Positions 53,201 to 61,391 of a stretch of DNA of 64,000 nt are shown here, piece after piece. The DNA is from Sphingobacteriaceae bacterium. GTDB lineage: Bacteria > Bacteroidota > Bacteroidia > Sphingobacteriales > Sphingobacteriaceae. Position numbers and translations under genes: made by a program. Under the pieces are notes generated by a model. The model saw only the letters and a program-made list of their open reading frames with translations, did not search any database and was not told the origin of the DNA. The number at the start of each line of letters is the position of its first letter. Position 1 is the first letter of the stretch. The stretch lies in assembly GCA_947463785.1 (NCBI GenBank), contig CANHRG010000001.1:62001-126000 (forward strand), written 5' to 3'.

Positions 53201-53379
53201 AATTTACCGTCGGCACCAGTTTGAGTACCAGTAGTGCTTCCTTTTACTTTTACGGAAACCCCTGGTAATGGTAAGCCGTCTTCTTTGGCGGTTACCGTAC
53301 CCGTTACAGTTCTATCTTGCGCCATTGCGGTAACCGCAACGAAAAGCAAAACGAATAAACTTTGTAAGAGTTTTTTCAT
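50239..53379 (-). CDS. SusC/RagA-family TonB-dependent outer-membrane receptor
   Basis: 1046 residues, intact. Signal peptide (ending AMAQ), carboxypeptidase-regulatory-like domain ([28 protein letters not shown]), TonB plug ([27 protein letters not shown] and the SusC signature [38 protein letters not shown]), then a 22-stranded barrel finishing [13 protein letters not shown] with terminal Phe. TonB-driven import of a glycan or peptide across the outer membrane. It is a paralogue of the frameshifted gene at 45293-48558; both share the GTTGTAAC motif upstream of their starts. Confidence 0.95.
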   Translation of the reverse strand: [1046 protein letters not shown]

Positions 53380-53716
53380 ACGATTTTTAATTAAGTTTTT
53401 GTTGTTTATTGATTATTTATCACAATAAATATCCACATGTTAATCGTTACAACAAAATAATTTTTGGGTTTATTTAACAATAAAAACGGAAGTATCTGAT
53501 TTATAGGGTTTTATAATAAATAGTTATTAACATTAATAATGAATTAGAATTGGGGGATATTATTTCAAGCCAAGCTCAAGGATAATCTAAAATTTAATAC
53601 TCCCAACATGTCTATAAAAAATTAATTGTCTGATTTATAGCTACTTAAATAAATATTTATATTTTATATACTACTATGTATTGCATATTACCAAACAATA
53701 CATATATCTTTGTATT
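53380..53716. other. AT-rich intergenic region between susC and padR
   Basis: 337 bp with no convincing gene. It carries the susC upstream sequence, including GTTACAAC at 53446-53453 (GTTGTAAC toward susC), a perfect 12-bp direct repeat TCTGATTTATAG at 53495-53506 and 53629-53640, and the padR promoter at its right end. Nothing else recognised. Confidence 0.6.
53681..53712 (+). promoter_or_regulatory. Promoter of padR-pspC
   Basis: ATTG ending at 53683 (a weak -33), a 21-bp spacer, then a full -7 box TATCTTTG at 53705-53712, just 4 nt before the ATG at 53717. Leaderless or near-leaderless mRNA is implied. Confidence 0.55.
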
Positions 53717-54085
53717 ATGATAATCGAGAATACACAAACTCAAATGAGGAAGGGAATACTGGAATACTGTATCCTGTCTATAATTTCCCGAGGGGAGATT
53801 TATGCCTCAGATATCATCAATGAGTTGAAAACAGCCCGGCTCCTGGTGGTAGAGGGTACACTGTACCCGCTTCTAACGCGTTTAAAAAATAATGGGCTGC
53901 TCAGTTACAATTGGGTAGAGTCTACCTCTGGCCCCCCCAGAAAATACTATCAGTTAAGCGAAGAAGGATTTCAAGTGCTCCAGCAGTTGGATAAAACCTG
54001 GGAAGAACTGGCCTTCGCCGTGCAAACTTCGCTCGAAGGAAGAAAAAGCGGCAGTAAAGTATCATCAACCAAAAAAGTAAACTAA
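53717..54085 (+). CDS. PadR-family transcriptional regulator
   Basis: 122 residues from ATG 53717 (MIIENTQTQMRKGILEYCIL). Winged-helix domain with the PadR landmarks LEYCILSIISRGEIYASDIINELKTARLLVVEGTLYPLLTRLKNNGLLSYNWVES and GPPRKYYQLSEEG. Twelve upstream residues are open, but they lie over the promoter box. Four base pairs before the PspC gene. Such pairs usually control their own operon. The long C-terminal helix of dimeric PadR is short here, as in the PadR-s1 subgroup. Confidence 0.9.
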   Translation: MIIENTQTQMRKGILEYCILSIISRGEIYASDIINELKTARLLVVEGTLYPLLTRLKNNGLLSYNWVESTSGPPRKYYQLSEEGFQVLQQLDKTWEELAFAVQTSLEGRKSGSKVSSTKKVN

Positions 54086-54089
54086 AGTC

Positions 54090-55685
54090 ATGAATAAGAC
54101 CATCATTATAAATATAAACGGCATTGTATTTCACATTGAAGAAGATGCTTATGACGTACTGATTACGTACATGAACGAGGTAAAACAACACTTCGGTAAT
54201 TCTACAGATAGTTATGAGATTGTAAATGATATTGAAAATCGCCTTGCAGAGATGTTTAGCGAAAAGTTATCCGCATCAGGGAAAGAAGTTATTGTGCTTG
54301 CTGAGGTTGAAGAGGTAACGGCACAAATGGGGAAACCGAGCGACTTTGATTTAGCAGATGAAGCTGCTTTTGAGCCAGTAGCGGGAAACAAAACAGAACG
54401 AAAACTGTTTCGTGATACCGACGATCGAATTATTGGCGGTGTATGTGCCGGTATTGGTCATTATTTCGATTTGGAACCACGCTGGATCAGGGTTTTGTTT
54501 TTAGTATCGTTCCTGGTTTTTGGTTCTGGTTTATTTCTGTACCTGTTGTTGTGGATAGTTATGCCCAAGGCCACTACACGTGCAGATAAAATGGCCATGA
54601 AAGGCGAAGCACCTAACCTGCAAAATTTTAAAAAGAGTTTTGACGAAGAGATGCAAGCCGTGAAAGAGAATTTTGGCAAAGCACAACAAGAAGTGCAGCC
54701 CATTTTACAGCGCTTGGGTCGGTTTATAGAACAGCTTTTTAGCCACCTGGGGAAGTTTTTACAAGGCACGGGTAAAGTACTACTAAAATTGGTGGGTGTT
54801 TTTATTATTAGTTTTGGCATAATCGTTTTGTTCGGCCTATTTGTTGCTTTATTAGCTTTATTAGGGATATGGACCGGAGAAGGTTTTGAGGTCTTTCCCT
54901 TCACAATTGTGAACCCTGAATACCAAGTAATTTTATACACTAGTGCATTTATGGTGGTATTAATCCCATTGGTTTCATTGATTTTGCTAGCCATTCGGGT
55001 GCTATTTAATCGTCCTAGCTTAAATAGAAATATTTCGTTCGGCTTGTTAATTATCTGGCTAGTTGCTTTAAGTACCGGATTGTACTACGGGTTTAAAACC
55101 GGTGGCGAGTTTAAAGAGGAAGCACGATTTACCGAATCCATTCCACTTAATCCTTATCCGGTTTATTATTTGAGTTTAAACGATGAAAAATACTTGAGCC
55201 ACGAGGATAGTTTAGCCTATGGATTAAAGGCTGAGAATTTTAGGGGTAGGATCATTATCAATGGAGACGATAGCGACATGCCCGAGAATTTTGAATTGAG
55301 TATTGAGAAAGGAGAAGGCAAACAACCGGAAATGCTTTTAGAGTACCAAGCCAATGGTAAAACATTTCAAAAAGCACTTGCCTCTGCCAAAGAAATCAAA
55401 TACCGCTTTATTCAAAAAGATTCCATCTTGCAGTTTGATCCAGAATCTTATACCAAATCTGGGGCACTGTGGCGCAATCAACGGGTTAAGGTGATTTTGA
55501 AAGTTCCGGAAAACACACGTTTAATTATCAATGCCCGGTTAAACAATTACCTGAATAATTACAACCTATACGACTGCTTGCCTGATGTATCTAATCGGGA
55601 GAATCTGGATGGGGAGTGGATCATGAAAACAGAGGGCTTAAGCTGTAAAAACGACTCCCTGTTTAAAGCAAACCAGTTTAAGTAA
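54090..55685 (+). CDS. PspC-domain multi-pass membrane protein
   Basis: 531 residues. Cytoplasmic N-terminal region (1-105, IININGIVFHIEEDAYDVLITYMNEVK) resembles the PspC-associated helical domain of Bacteroidota, then a PspC domain with KLFRDTDDRIIGGVCAGIGHYFDLEPRWIRVLFLV and a helix-turn to LLLWIVMPKA. Three or four more membrane helices lie between about 225 and 340. A large C-terminal part (about 345-531) has no recognised fold. PspC proteins relate to envelope stress. Regulated by the PadR gene 4 bp upstream. Confidence 0.85.
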   Translation: MNKTIIININGIVFHIEEDAYDVLITYMNEVKQHFGNSTDSYEIVNDIENRLAEMFSEKLSASGKEVIVLAEVEEVTAQMGKPSDFDLADEAAFEPVAGNKTERKLFRDTDDRIIGGVCAGIGHYFDLEPRWIRVLFLVSFLVFGSGLFLYLLLWIVMPKATTRADKMAMKGEAPNLQNFKKSFDEEMQAVKENFGKAQQEVQPILQRLGRFIEQLFSHLGKFLQGTGKVLLKLVGVFIISFGIIVLFGLFVALLALLGIWTGEGFEVFPFTIVNPEYQVILYTSAFMVVLIPLVSLILLAIRVLFNRPSLNRNISFGLLIIWLVALSTGLYYGFKTGGEFKEEARFTESIPLNPYPVYYLSLNDEKYLSHEDSLAYGLKAENFRGRIIINGDDSDMPENFELSIEKGEGKQPEMLLEYQANGKTFQKALASAKEIKYRFIQKDSILQFDPESYTKSGALWRNQRVKVILKVPENTRLIINARLNNYLNNYNLYDCLPDVSNRENLDGEWIMKTEGLSCKNDSLFKANQFK

Positions 55686-55700
55686 GAAGGCTTTAAAACA

Positions 55701-55732
55701 AAAAAGCGCTTGGAAATTCCAAGCGCTTTTTT
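55701..55732. terminator. Terminator between pspC-like and M14 peptidase genes
   Basis: AAAAAGCGCTTGG (55701-55713) pairs with CCAAGCGCTTTTT (55719-55731), loop AAATT. Symmetric A and T runs serve both convergent units. Confidence 0.9.
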
Positions 55733-55750
55733 GTTTGCTCAACTGGCAAA

Positions 55751-58246
55751 TTATTGTCCTACCATAAATACGGCATTGCTAAACAGAAGTTTTCCGTTTT
55801 CCCAGAATCCGCGGAAAAGCGGATTATCAACCAGGTAAACTACCGAGCCTCTGCCCATATCCTGAACGCCAAACAATAATCCATCGTTTAGTTTTTGACG
55901 CGATTTGCTGCCGGCAAATCCGGTTAAGTAATTGTTTTTCTTAAATACACCCACATTCCAGCCTTTATCCATGTAGTCGTAAATTTTGGTATCGAGTTTT
56001 AAGGTGTAATAAAATCCAGGGTAACCAAAACCCAGCGGATGGGTGTTATCCATATCTACCTTATAAATGGCACCGGGTACGTTTTCCATCAATGCATCAC
56101 GCTCACGACTGGCAAAAACTTTTAGTTTTTGGTAAGGATTTTTGTCTGCATCAGCTTTAGCTAACTCTTTGTTTTTTAGGTCAAACTGCTTGCTATCGGC
56201 CAATTTATCAAGAGCGCCTTCCATGGCAATTAGTTTGCCGCCTGCTCTTATCCAATTTTGTAATTTATCCAAGTCTAGCGTGCTGTAATCGCCATCTGGC
56301 AAGATCATTACATTGAAATCGTTCCAATTGAAACGGCCTAAATCTTCAAATCTCACCAATGAAACTGGGAAATTGATCTGCTTTTCGAAATAATGCCAAA
56401 TTTGTCCTACCTGTTGAGAAGCTGTTTTCTCTCCAGTAAGCAGAACGATTTTAGGTTTTTTGATGTAATGAACCATCTCGGAGCCCAAATCGGGTCCCTT
56501 GTCCGCAAAGCCACTTCCGATCGGACTCAGGGATACTCCTGCATCTTGAGCAAGCTGCAGCAAAGTTTGATCAAACTGGGCACCTAAACTACCATTGCTG
56601 GTTCTGGCGATAATTAAAGATCCAGGAAGGTATTTTTTACCTCCCGATTCGAAAGCGGTTTCTGTGAAACGCACTTTGATTTTTTTCTTCAATAAATCGG
56701 ACAAGAAGCGTACATCCGCTAATGAATTCCATTCGGCCACATAGGCTACAGGACGCTCCATTGTTGCTTTACTTGACTCTTTAGCTAAACTGGTGTAAGC
56801 TGGTTTGATTGCTTCAGTACTGGCATACGACTGAATTCCGTAAGCATAAGGCATTGCCCAAGCAGTAATGTCGTAGGTAATTGAATCAGAAACAAAAGTC
56901 TCGGGTTCAAACAATACTTTCAGCATCACCGATTTTGGCTGATAAGCGCTAATCACCATATCGTTTCTTTGGATCGTAAATTTCTCCGTTTTACCGGTGA
57001 AATAATTATATCCGCTAGCTGTTTTACCGGCACCATAACCGTAGCTAATACCGTTGCGGTCTAAAAGCGTGGCTAATGCGTGTAATTTTTTCTGATTATC
57101 ACCTTTAATTACGTAAGTTTTATACTCACCAGAAGGATTGTTCTTGCTCTTGATAAAGAATTGCTTAAACTCTTCCAGTAAACGATCAGCGTTTGCGGCA
57201 CTCACTTCCACAGTAGAGATACCGGTAGTGTAATGGTGCGCAACTCTGCTTTTTAAGGTAAGTGTATCTTCTTCGGCATTGATTACGGCCAAACCGGCAC
57301 TAATACCACCCTGCTCAAAGGTCATACCCACCGAACCGTTGTAGGTTGGGTAAGTATCGCCATAAGATGGGTACAATAAATCGAAGCGTTCTTTAGTAAA
57401 ATACATCCAGCCCTTTTCGTCAAAATAACGGGCATTGTTTTTGCCCACCATTACCTGAAAGTCTTTTTGCCATTGCGTAATATCACGATGTAATGGCTCT
57501 GCAGCAGGAGCAAAATAATAAGGTGCATCTATTCCCTGCTCGTGGAAATCAACATGAACTTGTGGTAACCATTGGTTGTACAAGGCTACCCGCTGTTGGG
57601 TTTCTTTTTGTGTTTGCCAAGCCCAATCGCGGTTTAAGTCGAAATAATAATGATTACTTCTGCCGGCCGGCCAAGGCTCTGCGTGTTCACGGGTAAAACG
57701 TAGTGGATCTGGAGTTTGGTTGTGAATGGGGTTATAAAAATTCACGTAACGTTCACGTCCATCCGGGTTTAAACAAGGGTCGATAACTACCACTGCATTT
57801 TTTAACCACGCTTGAGTGCGGGTATTTTCCGGATTCACCAAATCGTAAAGGGTTTGCATAGAGGCTTCGGTAGATACCGGCTCATTACCATGCACATTGT
57901 AACTCAACCAAACAATAACGGGCTGTTTAGCATCGGCAGCTCCACTTTGTAAACCGGCCAAACGCAAATTGGTGGTTCTAATTTCTTCTAAACGATTAAT
58001 GTTTTCATTGCTGGCAATAAAAGCAGCCATCAAGGGCCTTCCTTCATTGGTTTTTCCAAATTCTTGCAGTTTCATGTTTTTCGAAACTGTGCTAACGTAT
58101 CTGAAATAGTCAACCACGCGGTAATGTGGAGTAAAATGATCGCCCAATGCGTATCCTAAAAATTTTTCGGGCGATAAAATTTGTTGTGCCTGTACACTAA
58201 TGTTAGTGATAATCAGGGCGGTAAACAGTAAAAAGGTGCGTTTCAT
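55751..58246 (-). CDS. Exported M14-family zinc carboxypeptidase-like protein
   Basis: 831 residues. Signal peptide MKRTFLLFTALIITNISVQAQ. Zinc ligands His and Glu in SYNVHGNEPVSTEASM (HxxE), substrate-binding Arg/Asn in PDGRERYVNF and LNRDWAW, the third ligand in HVDFHEQGIDAPYYFAP, and catalytic Glu in GMTFEQGGISAG. The rest (about 340-831) has an extra glutamine-amidotransferase-like/flavodoxin-like fold (IRAGGKLIAMEG, PLRFR-type motifs) common to this large Bacteroidota M14 subgroup. Expected in the periplasm or at the surface. Single gene. Confidence 0.88.
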   Translation of the reverse strand: MKRTFLLFTALIITNISVQAQQILSPEKFLGYALGDHFTPHYRVVDYFRYVSTVSKNMKLQEFGKTNEGRPLMAAFIASNENINRLEEIRTTNLRLAGLQSGAADAKQPVIVWLSYNVHGNEPVSTEASMQTLYDLVNPENTRTQAWLKNAVVVIDPCLNPDGRERYVNFYNPIHNQTPDPLRFTREHAEPWPAGRSNHYYFDLNRDWAWQTQKETQQRVALYNQWLPQVHVDFHEQGIDAPYYFAPAAEPLHRDITQWQKDFQVMVGKNNARYFDEKGWMYFTKERFDLLYPSYGDTYPTYNGSVGMTFEQGGISAGLAVINAEEDTLTLKSRVAHHYTTGISTVEVSAANADRLLEEFKQFFIKSKNNPSGEYKTYVIKGDNQKKLHALATLLDRNGISYGYGAGKTASGYNYFTGKTEKFTIQRNDMVISAYQPKSVMLKVLFEPETFVSDSITYDITAWAMPYAYGIQSYASTEAIKPAYTSLAKESSKATMERPVAYVAEWNSLADVRFLSDLLKKKIKVRFTETAFESGGKKYLPGSLIIARTSNGSLGAQFDQTLLQLAQDAGVSLSPIGSGFADKGPDLGSEMVHYIKKPKIVLLTGEKTASQQVGQIWHYFEKQINFPVSLVRFEDLGRFNWNDFNVMILPDGDYSTLDLDKLQNWIRAGGKLIAMEGALDKLADSKQFDLKNKELAKADADKNPYQKLKVFASRERDALMENVPGAIYKVDMDNTHPLGFGYPGFYYTLKLDTKIYDYMDKGWNVGVFKKNNYLTGFAGSKSRQKLNDGLLFGVQDMGRGSVVYLVDNPLFRGFWENGKLLFSNAVFMVGQ

Positions 58247-58302
58247 AAGGCTAATCTAAAGTATTTTTACGGTTGAAAAAATTATCGATCAAATTGTTAC
58301 TA

Positions 58303-58334
58303 TTTGCTAGATTGTTAAGCTAAGCTTATACTTG
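58303..58334 (+). promoter_or_regulatory. Promoter of murF
   Basis: TTTG (58303-58306), a 20-bp spacer and TATACTTG (58327-58334, one mismatch to TAnnTTTG), then 6 nt to the ATG at 58341. Both boxes present, so this is the best-supported leaderless candidate. Confidence 0.65.
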
Positions 58335-58340
58335 CACATC

Positions 58341-59657
58341 ATGGTTTCTACTGCACAGCTCTACGCTATTTACCTTCAGCATTCGCTTATTTGTACAGAT
58401 ACTCGAAAAATAAGCCCCGGATGCTTATTCTTCGCCTTAAAAGGTGAGCATTTTGATGGGAATAACTTTGCAGAGCAAGCGCTAAATGCCGGAGCGGCCT
58501 ATGTGGTTGTAGATCGAGAGGAAGTGGTGAAGGATTCTCGCTATTTGTTAGTAGATGATGGATTAACGGCATTGCAAGATCTGGCCAGATACCATCGTCA
58601 ACAATTACATATTCCTGTAATAGGTATTACCGGAAGCAACGGTAAAACCACCACCAAAGAATTGTTGCATGCGGTGTTGAGCCAACACTTTTGTGCTTTT
58701 GCTACGCAGGGCAATTTAAATAACCATATTGGGGTACCGCTAAGTATTCTTTCCATCGGACCAGAGGTAGACCTTGCCATTATTGAGATGGGCGCAAACC
58801 ATCAGCAAGAAATTGCGTTCTTGTCGGAAATTGCTCAACCTACCCACGGTCTAATTACCAATATCGGTAAAGCTCACTTGGAGGGCTTTGGCGGAATAGA
58901 AGGCGTTAAAAAAGGCAAAGGCGAACTCTACGATTTTCTGGCTAAAACCAATGGGATTAGTTTTATCAATCACGATAGTCGCGATTTATTGGCAATGAGC
59001 AGAGTTCGGGAATTGAATGAGATTGTGTTTTATGGGCAGGGGATGGATAATTATGTTTCCGGAAAAATTATTGCGGATGCACCCTTTCTTGAAATTGCCT
59101 GGGAACGAAGTCGAGTAGAAGTAGACGATCGGAGACATCAAGTAAAAACACACCTTACCGGTGCATATAATCTAGATAATATTTTGGCAGCTATTGCAGT
59201 GGCTTGCTTTTTCGGGCTTAACCCTGAAGAAATTCATACCGGGATTTCTGAATACACCCCCAATAACAATCGTTCGCAAATTACCCAAACTGTAAGTAAC
59301 ACGGTTATTTGCGATTATTACAACGCAAACCCGAGTAGCATTTCGGCAGCATTAGAAAATCTAGATAAATTAAAAGCTGCTAAAAAAGTAGTCGTTTTAG
59401 GAGACATGTTCGAATTGGGAGATGATTCGGCCAAAGAGCACCTGGAGATCATTGAAAAAGCAGTAAAACTGGATGCCGATCGCTGTATTTTTATTGGGAA
59501 AGATTTTAAAAGTCAAGAAAAAGGGTATGCTGCGGAGTTTTACACCAGCACCGAAGAAGCTTTTGACGCACTAAAAGCTAATCCCATTAAAGATGCTACA
59601 GTTTTGGTAAAGGGCTCTAGAGGAATGAAACTGGAAAAACTGATTGAACTGTTATAG
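58341..59657 (+). CDS. murF: UDP-MurNAc-tripeptide D-alanyl-D-alanine ligase
   Basis: 438 residues from ATG 58341 (MVSTAQLYAIYLQ). N-terminal MurF/MurE-type domain (ICTDTRKISPGCLFFALKGEHFDGNNFAEQALNAGAAYVVVD), the ATP-binding GITGSNGKTTTKELL at about residue 95, NHIGVPLS, EMGANHQQEIAFLSEIAQPTHGLITNIGKAHLEGFG and DYYNANPSSISAALENL in the C-terminal domain. It adds D-Ala-D-Ala to the lipid I precursor. A TTG 9 nt upstream lies in the promoter box. Its stop is 1 bp from the convergent gldH stop. Confidence 0.95.
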   Translation: MVSTAQLYAIYLQHSLICTDTRKISPGCLFFALKGEHFDGNNFAEQALNAGAAYVVVDREEVVKDSRYLLVDDGLTALQDLARYHRQQLHIPVIGITGSNGKTTTKELLHAVLSQHFCAFATQGNLNNHIGVPLSILSIGPEVDLAIIEMGANHQQEIAFLSEIAQPTHGLITNIGKAHLEGFGGIEGVKKGKGELYDFLAKTNGISFINHDSRDLLAMSRVRELNEIVFYGQGMDNYVSGKIIADAPFLEIAWERSRVEVDDRRHQVKTHLTGAYNLDNILAAIAVACFFGLNPEEIHTGISEYTPNNNRSQITQTVSNTVICDYYNANPSSISAALENLDKLKAAKKVVVLGDMFELGDDSAKEHLEIIEKAVKLDADRCIFIGKDFKSQEKGYAAEFYTSTEEAFDALKANPIKDATVLVKGSRGMKLEKLIELL

Positions 59658-59658
59658 C

Positions 59659-60129
59659 TTAGTTGGCTTTTTCTACTCTTAGCCCCACATCGCTTATTTC
59701 CCGCAAGGGATTGTCTCTCATGTTTTGTTCCAATTCGAAAACATAGGTTCCTTTTTGCGGGAAACGGTAGTTTTGATAAATCGGCAGGTGGTAAACGTAT
59801 AAATTTCCAGATCCAGTTCCCAACCATTCACCATCGGGTTTAGCCAAGGTGAATTCCTTTCTAAAAACTTTTGATTTTTTAGTCGGATTTACCTGTTTTA
59901 CACGGATAAAAATATTGGAATAATTATAGTCGGCCGTATGACGCAGATTGATGTACACGTTGTAGGTAGAGCGAATGTCTTCAACCTTAACCGGAACAGA
60001 AATTTTTTTGGTGTAGGTCCAATTACCTTCCGGAATAGGGAATTGCACATCAACTAGCGCATTGGGATTGTCACAAGCACTAAAAGTAGCCAACAAAACA
60101 AAAGTCAAAATCTGGCAAAAAAACCTCAT
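59659..60129 (-). CDS. gldH: Gliding-motility lipoprotein GldH
   Basis: 156 residues. Lipobox (FSAC, Cys at residue 19), then the GldH order of landmarks: FPIPEGNWTYTKKISVPVKVEDIRSTYNVYINLRHTADYNYSNIFIRVKQ, KEFTLAKPDGEWLGTGSGNLYVYHLPIYQNYRFPQKGTYVFELEQNMRDNPLREISDVGLRVEK. Needed for gliding and type IX secretion in Flavobacterium johnsoniae. Last gene of a three-gene minus-strand operon, 3 bp after ricT. Confidence 0.9.
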   Translation of the reverse strand: MRFFCQILTFVLLATFSACDNPNALVDVQFPIPEGNWTYTKKISVPVKVEDIRSTYNVYINLRHTADYNYSNIFIRVKQVNPTKKSKVFRKEFTLAKPDGEWLGTGSGNLYVYHLPIYQNYRFPQKGTYVFELEQNMRDNPLREISDVGLRVEKAN

Positions 60130-60132
60130 TGC

Positions 60133-61389
60133 TTATTCAGATTTAGGTCGGTTGTTGCGGTGATTTCTTCTGCGGTTTGCGTTCCGGTTACCTTTATTGG
60201 CTTGCGGATTTTGCGGCTGGTCACCGCTTGGCTGAGCAGTAGCTTCTGGCTTATTGGGTCTGTTGCGGCGTTTATTTCTGTTGCCACGACGTTTTTTATC
60301 GTCCAATCGGGTTAAACTATCTTGGCCAACCACATTTTCATAATCAAAGGTTTTAGCAGGAACCACCGGAGTAATTTCGGCAGCCAGTTCGGTAAGATCC
60401 TCTGGCTTTTTGCCCTGTTTATTCATTTCCTTGATCTCCTTAACCCGTTCTGCTTCCAAGGGAATCCAGTTTTCTTCATCCTGGTAACTAAACCACATCA
60501 GTTTTTTGAAAATATCGGTTTTCTGCAATCTGGCTTGCCCCCGCTCGGTATCCAATCGGTCAACATTTTGCGGAATATCTTTCAGGGCATCCATGTAGGT
60601 GTCCAGTTCGTAGTTCAAACAGCATTTCAATTTGCCGCACTGTCCGGCAAGTTTTAGGGTGTTTAACGACAAATTCTGGTAACGAGCTGCACCCGTAGAA
60701 ACGGTTTTAAAATCGGTTAACCAGGTTGAGCAGCACAATTCGCGACCACATGATCCAATGCCTCCCAATCTGCTTGCCTCTTGTCGCATACCAATCTGGC
60801 GCATCTCAATGCGCACCCTGAACTTCTCTGCCATGCGCTTAATCAATTCGCGGAAATCGACCCTGCCTTCAGCGGTATAGTAAAAAGTGGCTTTGGTTTT
60901 ATCGCCCTGGTAATCTACATCACTCAATTTCATGGCTAAACCAAGGTCTTTAGCTAATACCCGGGCCTTATGCATGGTCTCAAATTCGGCTTCTTTTGCC
61001 AACTTCCATTTATCTACATCGGCTGGAGTAGCCTTACGCAGAATTTTCTTCTCTACATCTTCCGAGCGAATATTTCGCTTTTTCAACTGCATGCGCACCA
61101 ATTCGCCCGTTAGCGAAACGTGACCAATATCGTAACCGCTGGCTCCGGTTTCAACAGCAACCAGCTCTCCAGATTCGAGGTAAATATTTTCTGAATTGAT
61201 AAAGAAATCTTTTCGGGAACCCTTGAATTTGATCTCAACTATTTCAAAGGGTTTATAATTGGATGGCATATCCATGTGTGATAGCCAGTCATAAACATCA
61301 AGCTTACTACACCCGTTAGTGAGGCAAGCTCCATTGTTATTGCAGCCGGCAGGAGTACATCCTCCACTCGAACAACTTCCACATCCCAT
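60133..61389 (-). CDS. ricT: PSP1-domain protein RicT (YaaT-like)
   Basis: 418 residues. The N-terminus is a dense Cys cluster (Cys at 3, 6, 11, 16, 22, 27). A PSP1 C-terminal domain follows with FKGSRKDFF...LESGELVAVETGASGYDIGHVSLTGELVRMQLKKR, and a second Cys set in GSCGRELCCSTWL and KLKCCLNYEL. The end (about 375-418) is a basic Arg/Asn/Gly tail. In Bacillus, YaaT is a subunit of the RicAFT Fe-S complex acting in RNA maturation and development. It lies next to holB there too, which supports the call. The basic tail is a Bacteroidota addition. Confidence 0.88.
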   Translation of the reverse strand: MGCGSCSSGGCTPAGCNNNGACLTNGCSKLDVYDWLSHMDMPSNYKPFEIVEIKFKGSRKDFFINSENIYLESGELVAVETGASGYDIGHVSLTGELVRMQLKKRNIRSEDVEKKILRKATPADVDKWKLAKEAEFETMHKARVLAKDLGLAMKLSDVDYQGDKTKATFYYTAEGRVDFRELIKRMAEKFRVRIEMRQIGMRQEASRLGGIGSCGRELCCSTWLTDFKTVSTGAARYQNLSLNTLKLAGQCGKLKCCLNYELDTYMDALKDIPQNVDRLDTERGQARLQKTDIFKKLMWFSYQDEENWIPLEAERVKEIKEMNKQGKKPEDLTELAAEITPVVPAKTFDYENVVGQDSLTRLDDKKRRGNRNKRRNRPNKPEATAQPSGDQPQNPQANKGNRNANRRRNHRNNRPKSE

Positions 61390-61391
61390 AA

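Noticed and set aside
53681-53716. TTG start of padR adding 12 residues
   Set aside because: This region is the promoter itself, and the added residues do not match PadR proteins.
54461-54994. 177-codon antisense frame within the PspC-like gene
   Set aside because: Lys/Asn-rich antisense of membrane helices, no signal or domain; explained by codon bias of the sense gene.
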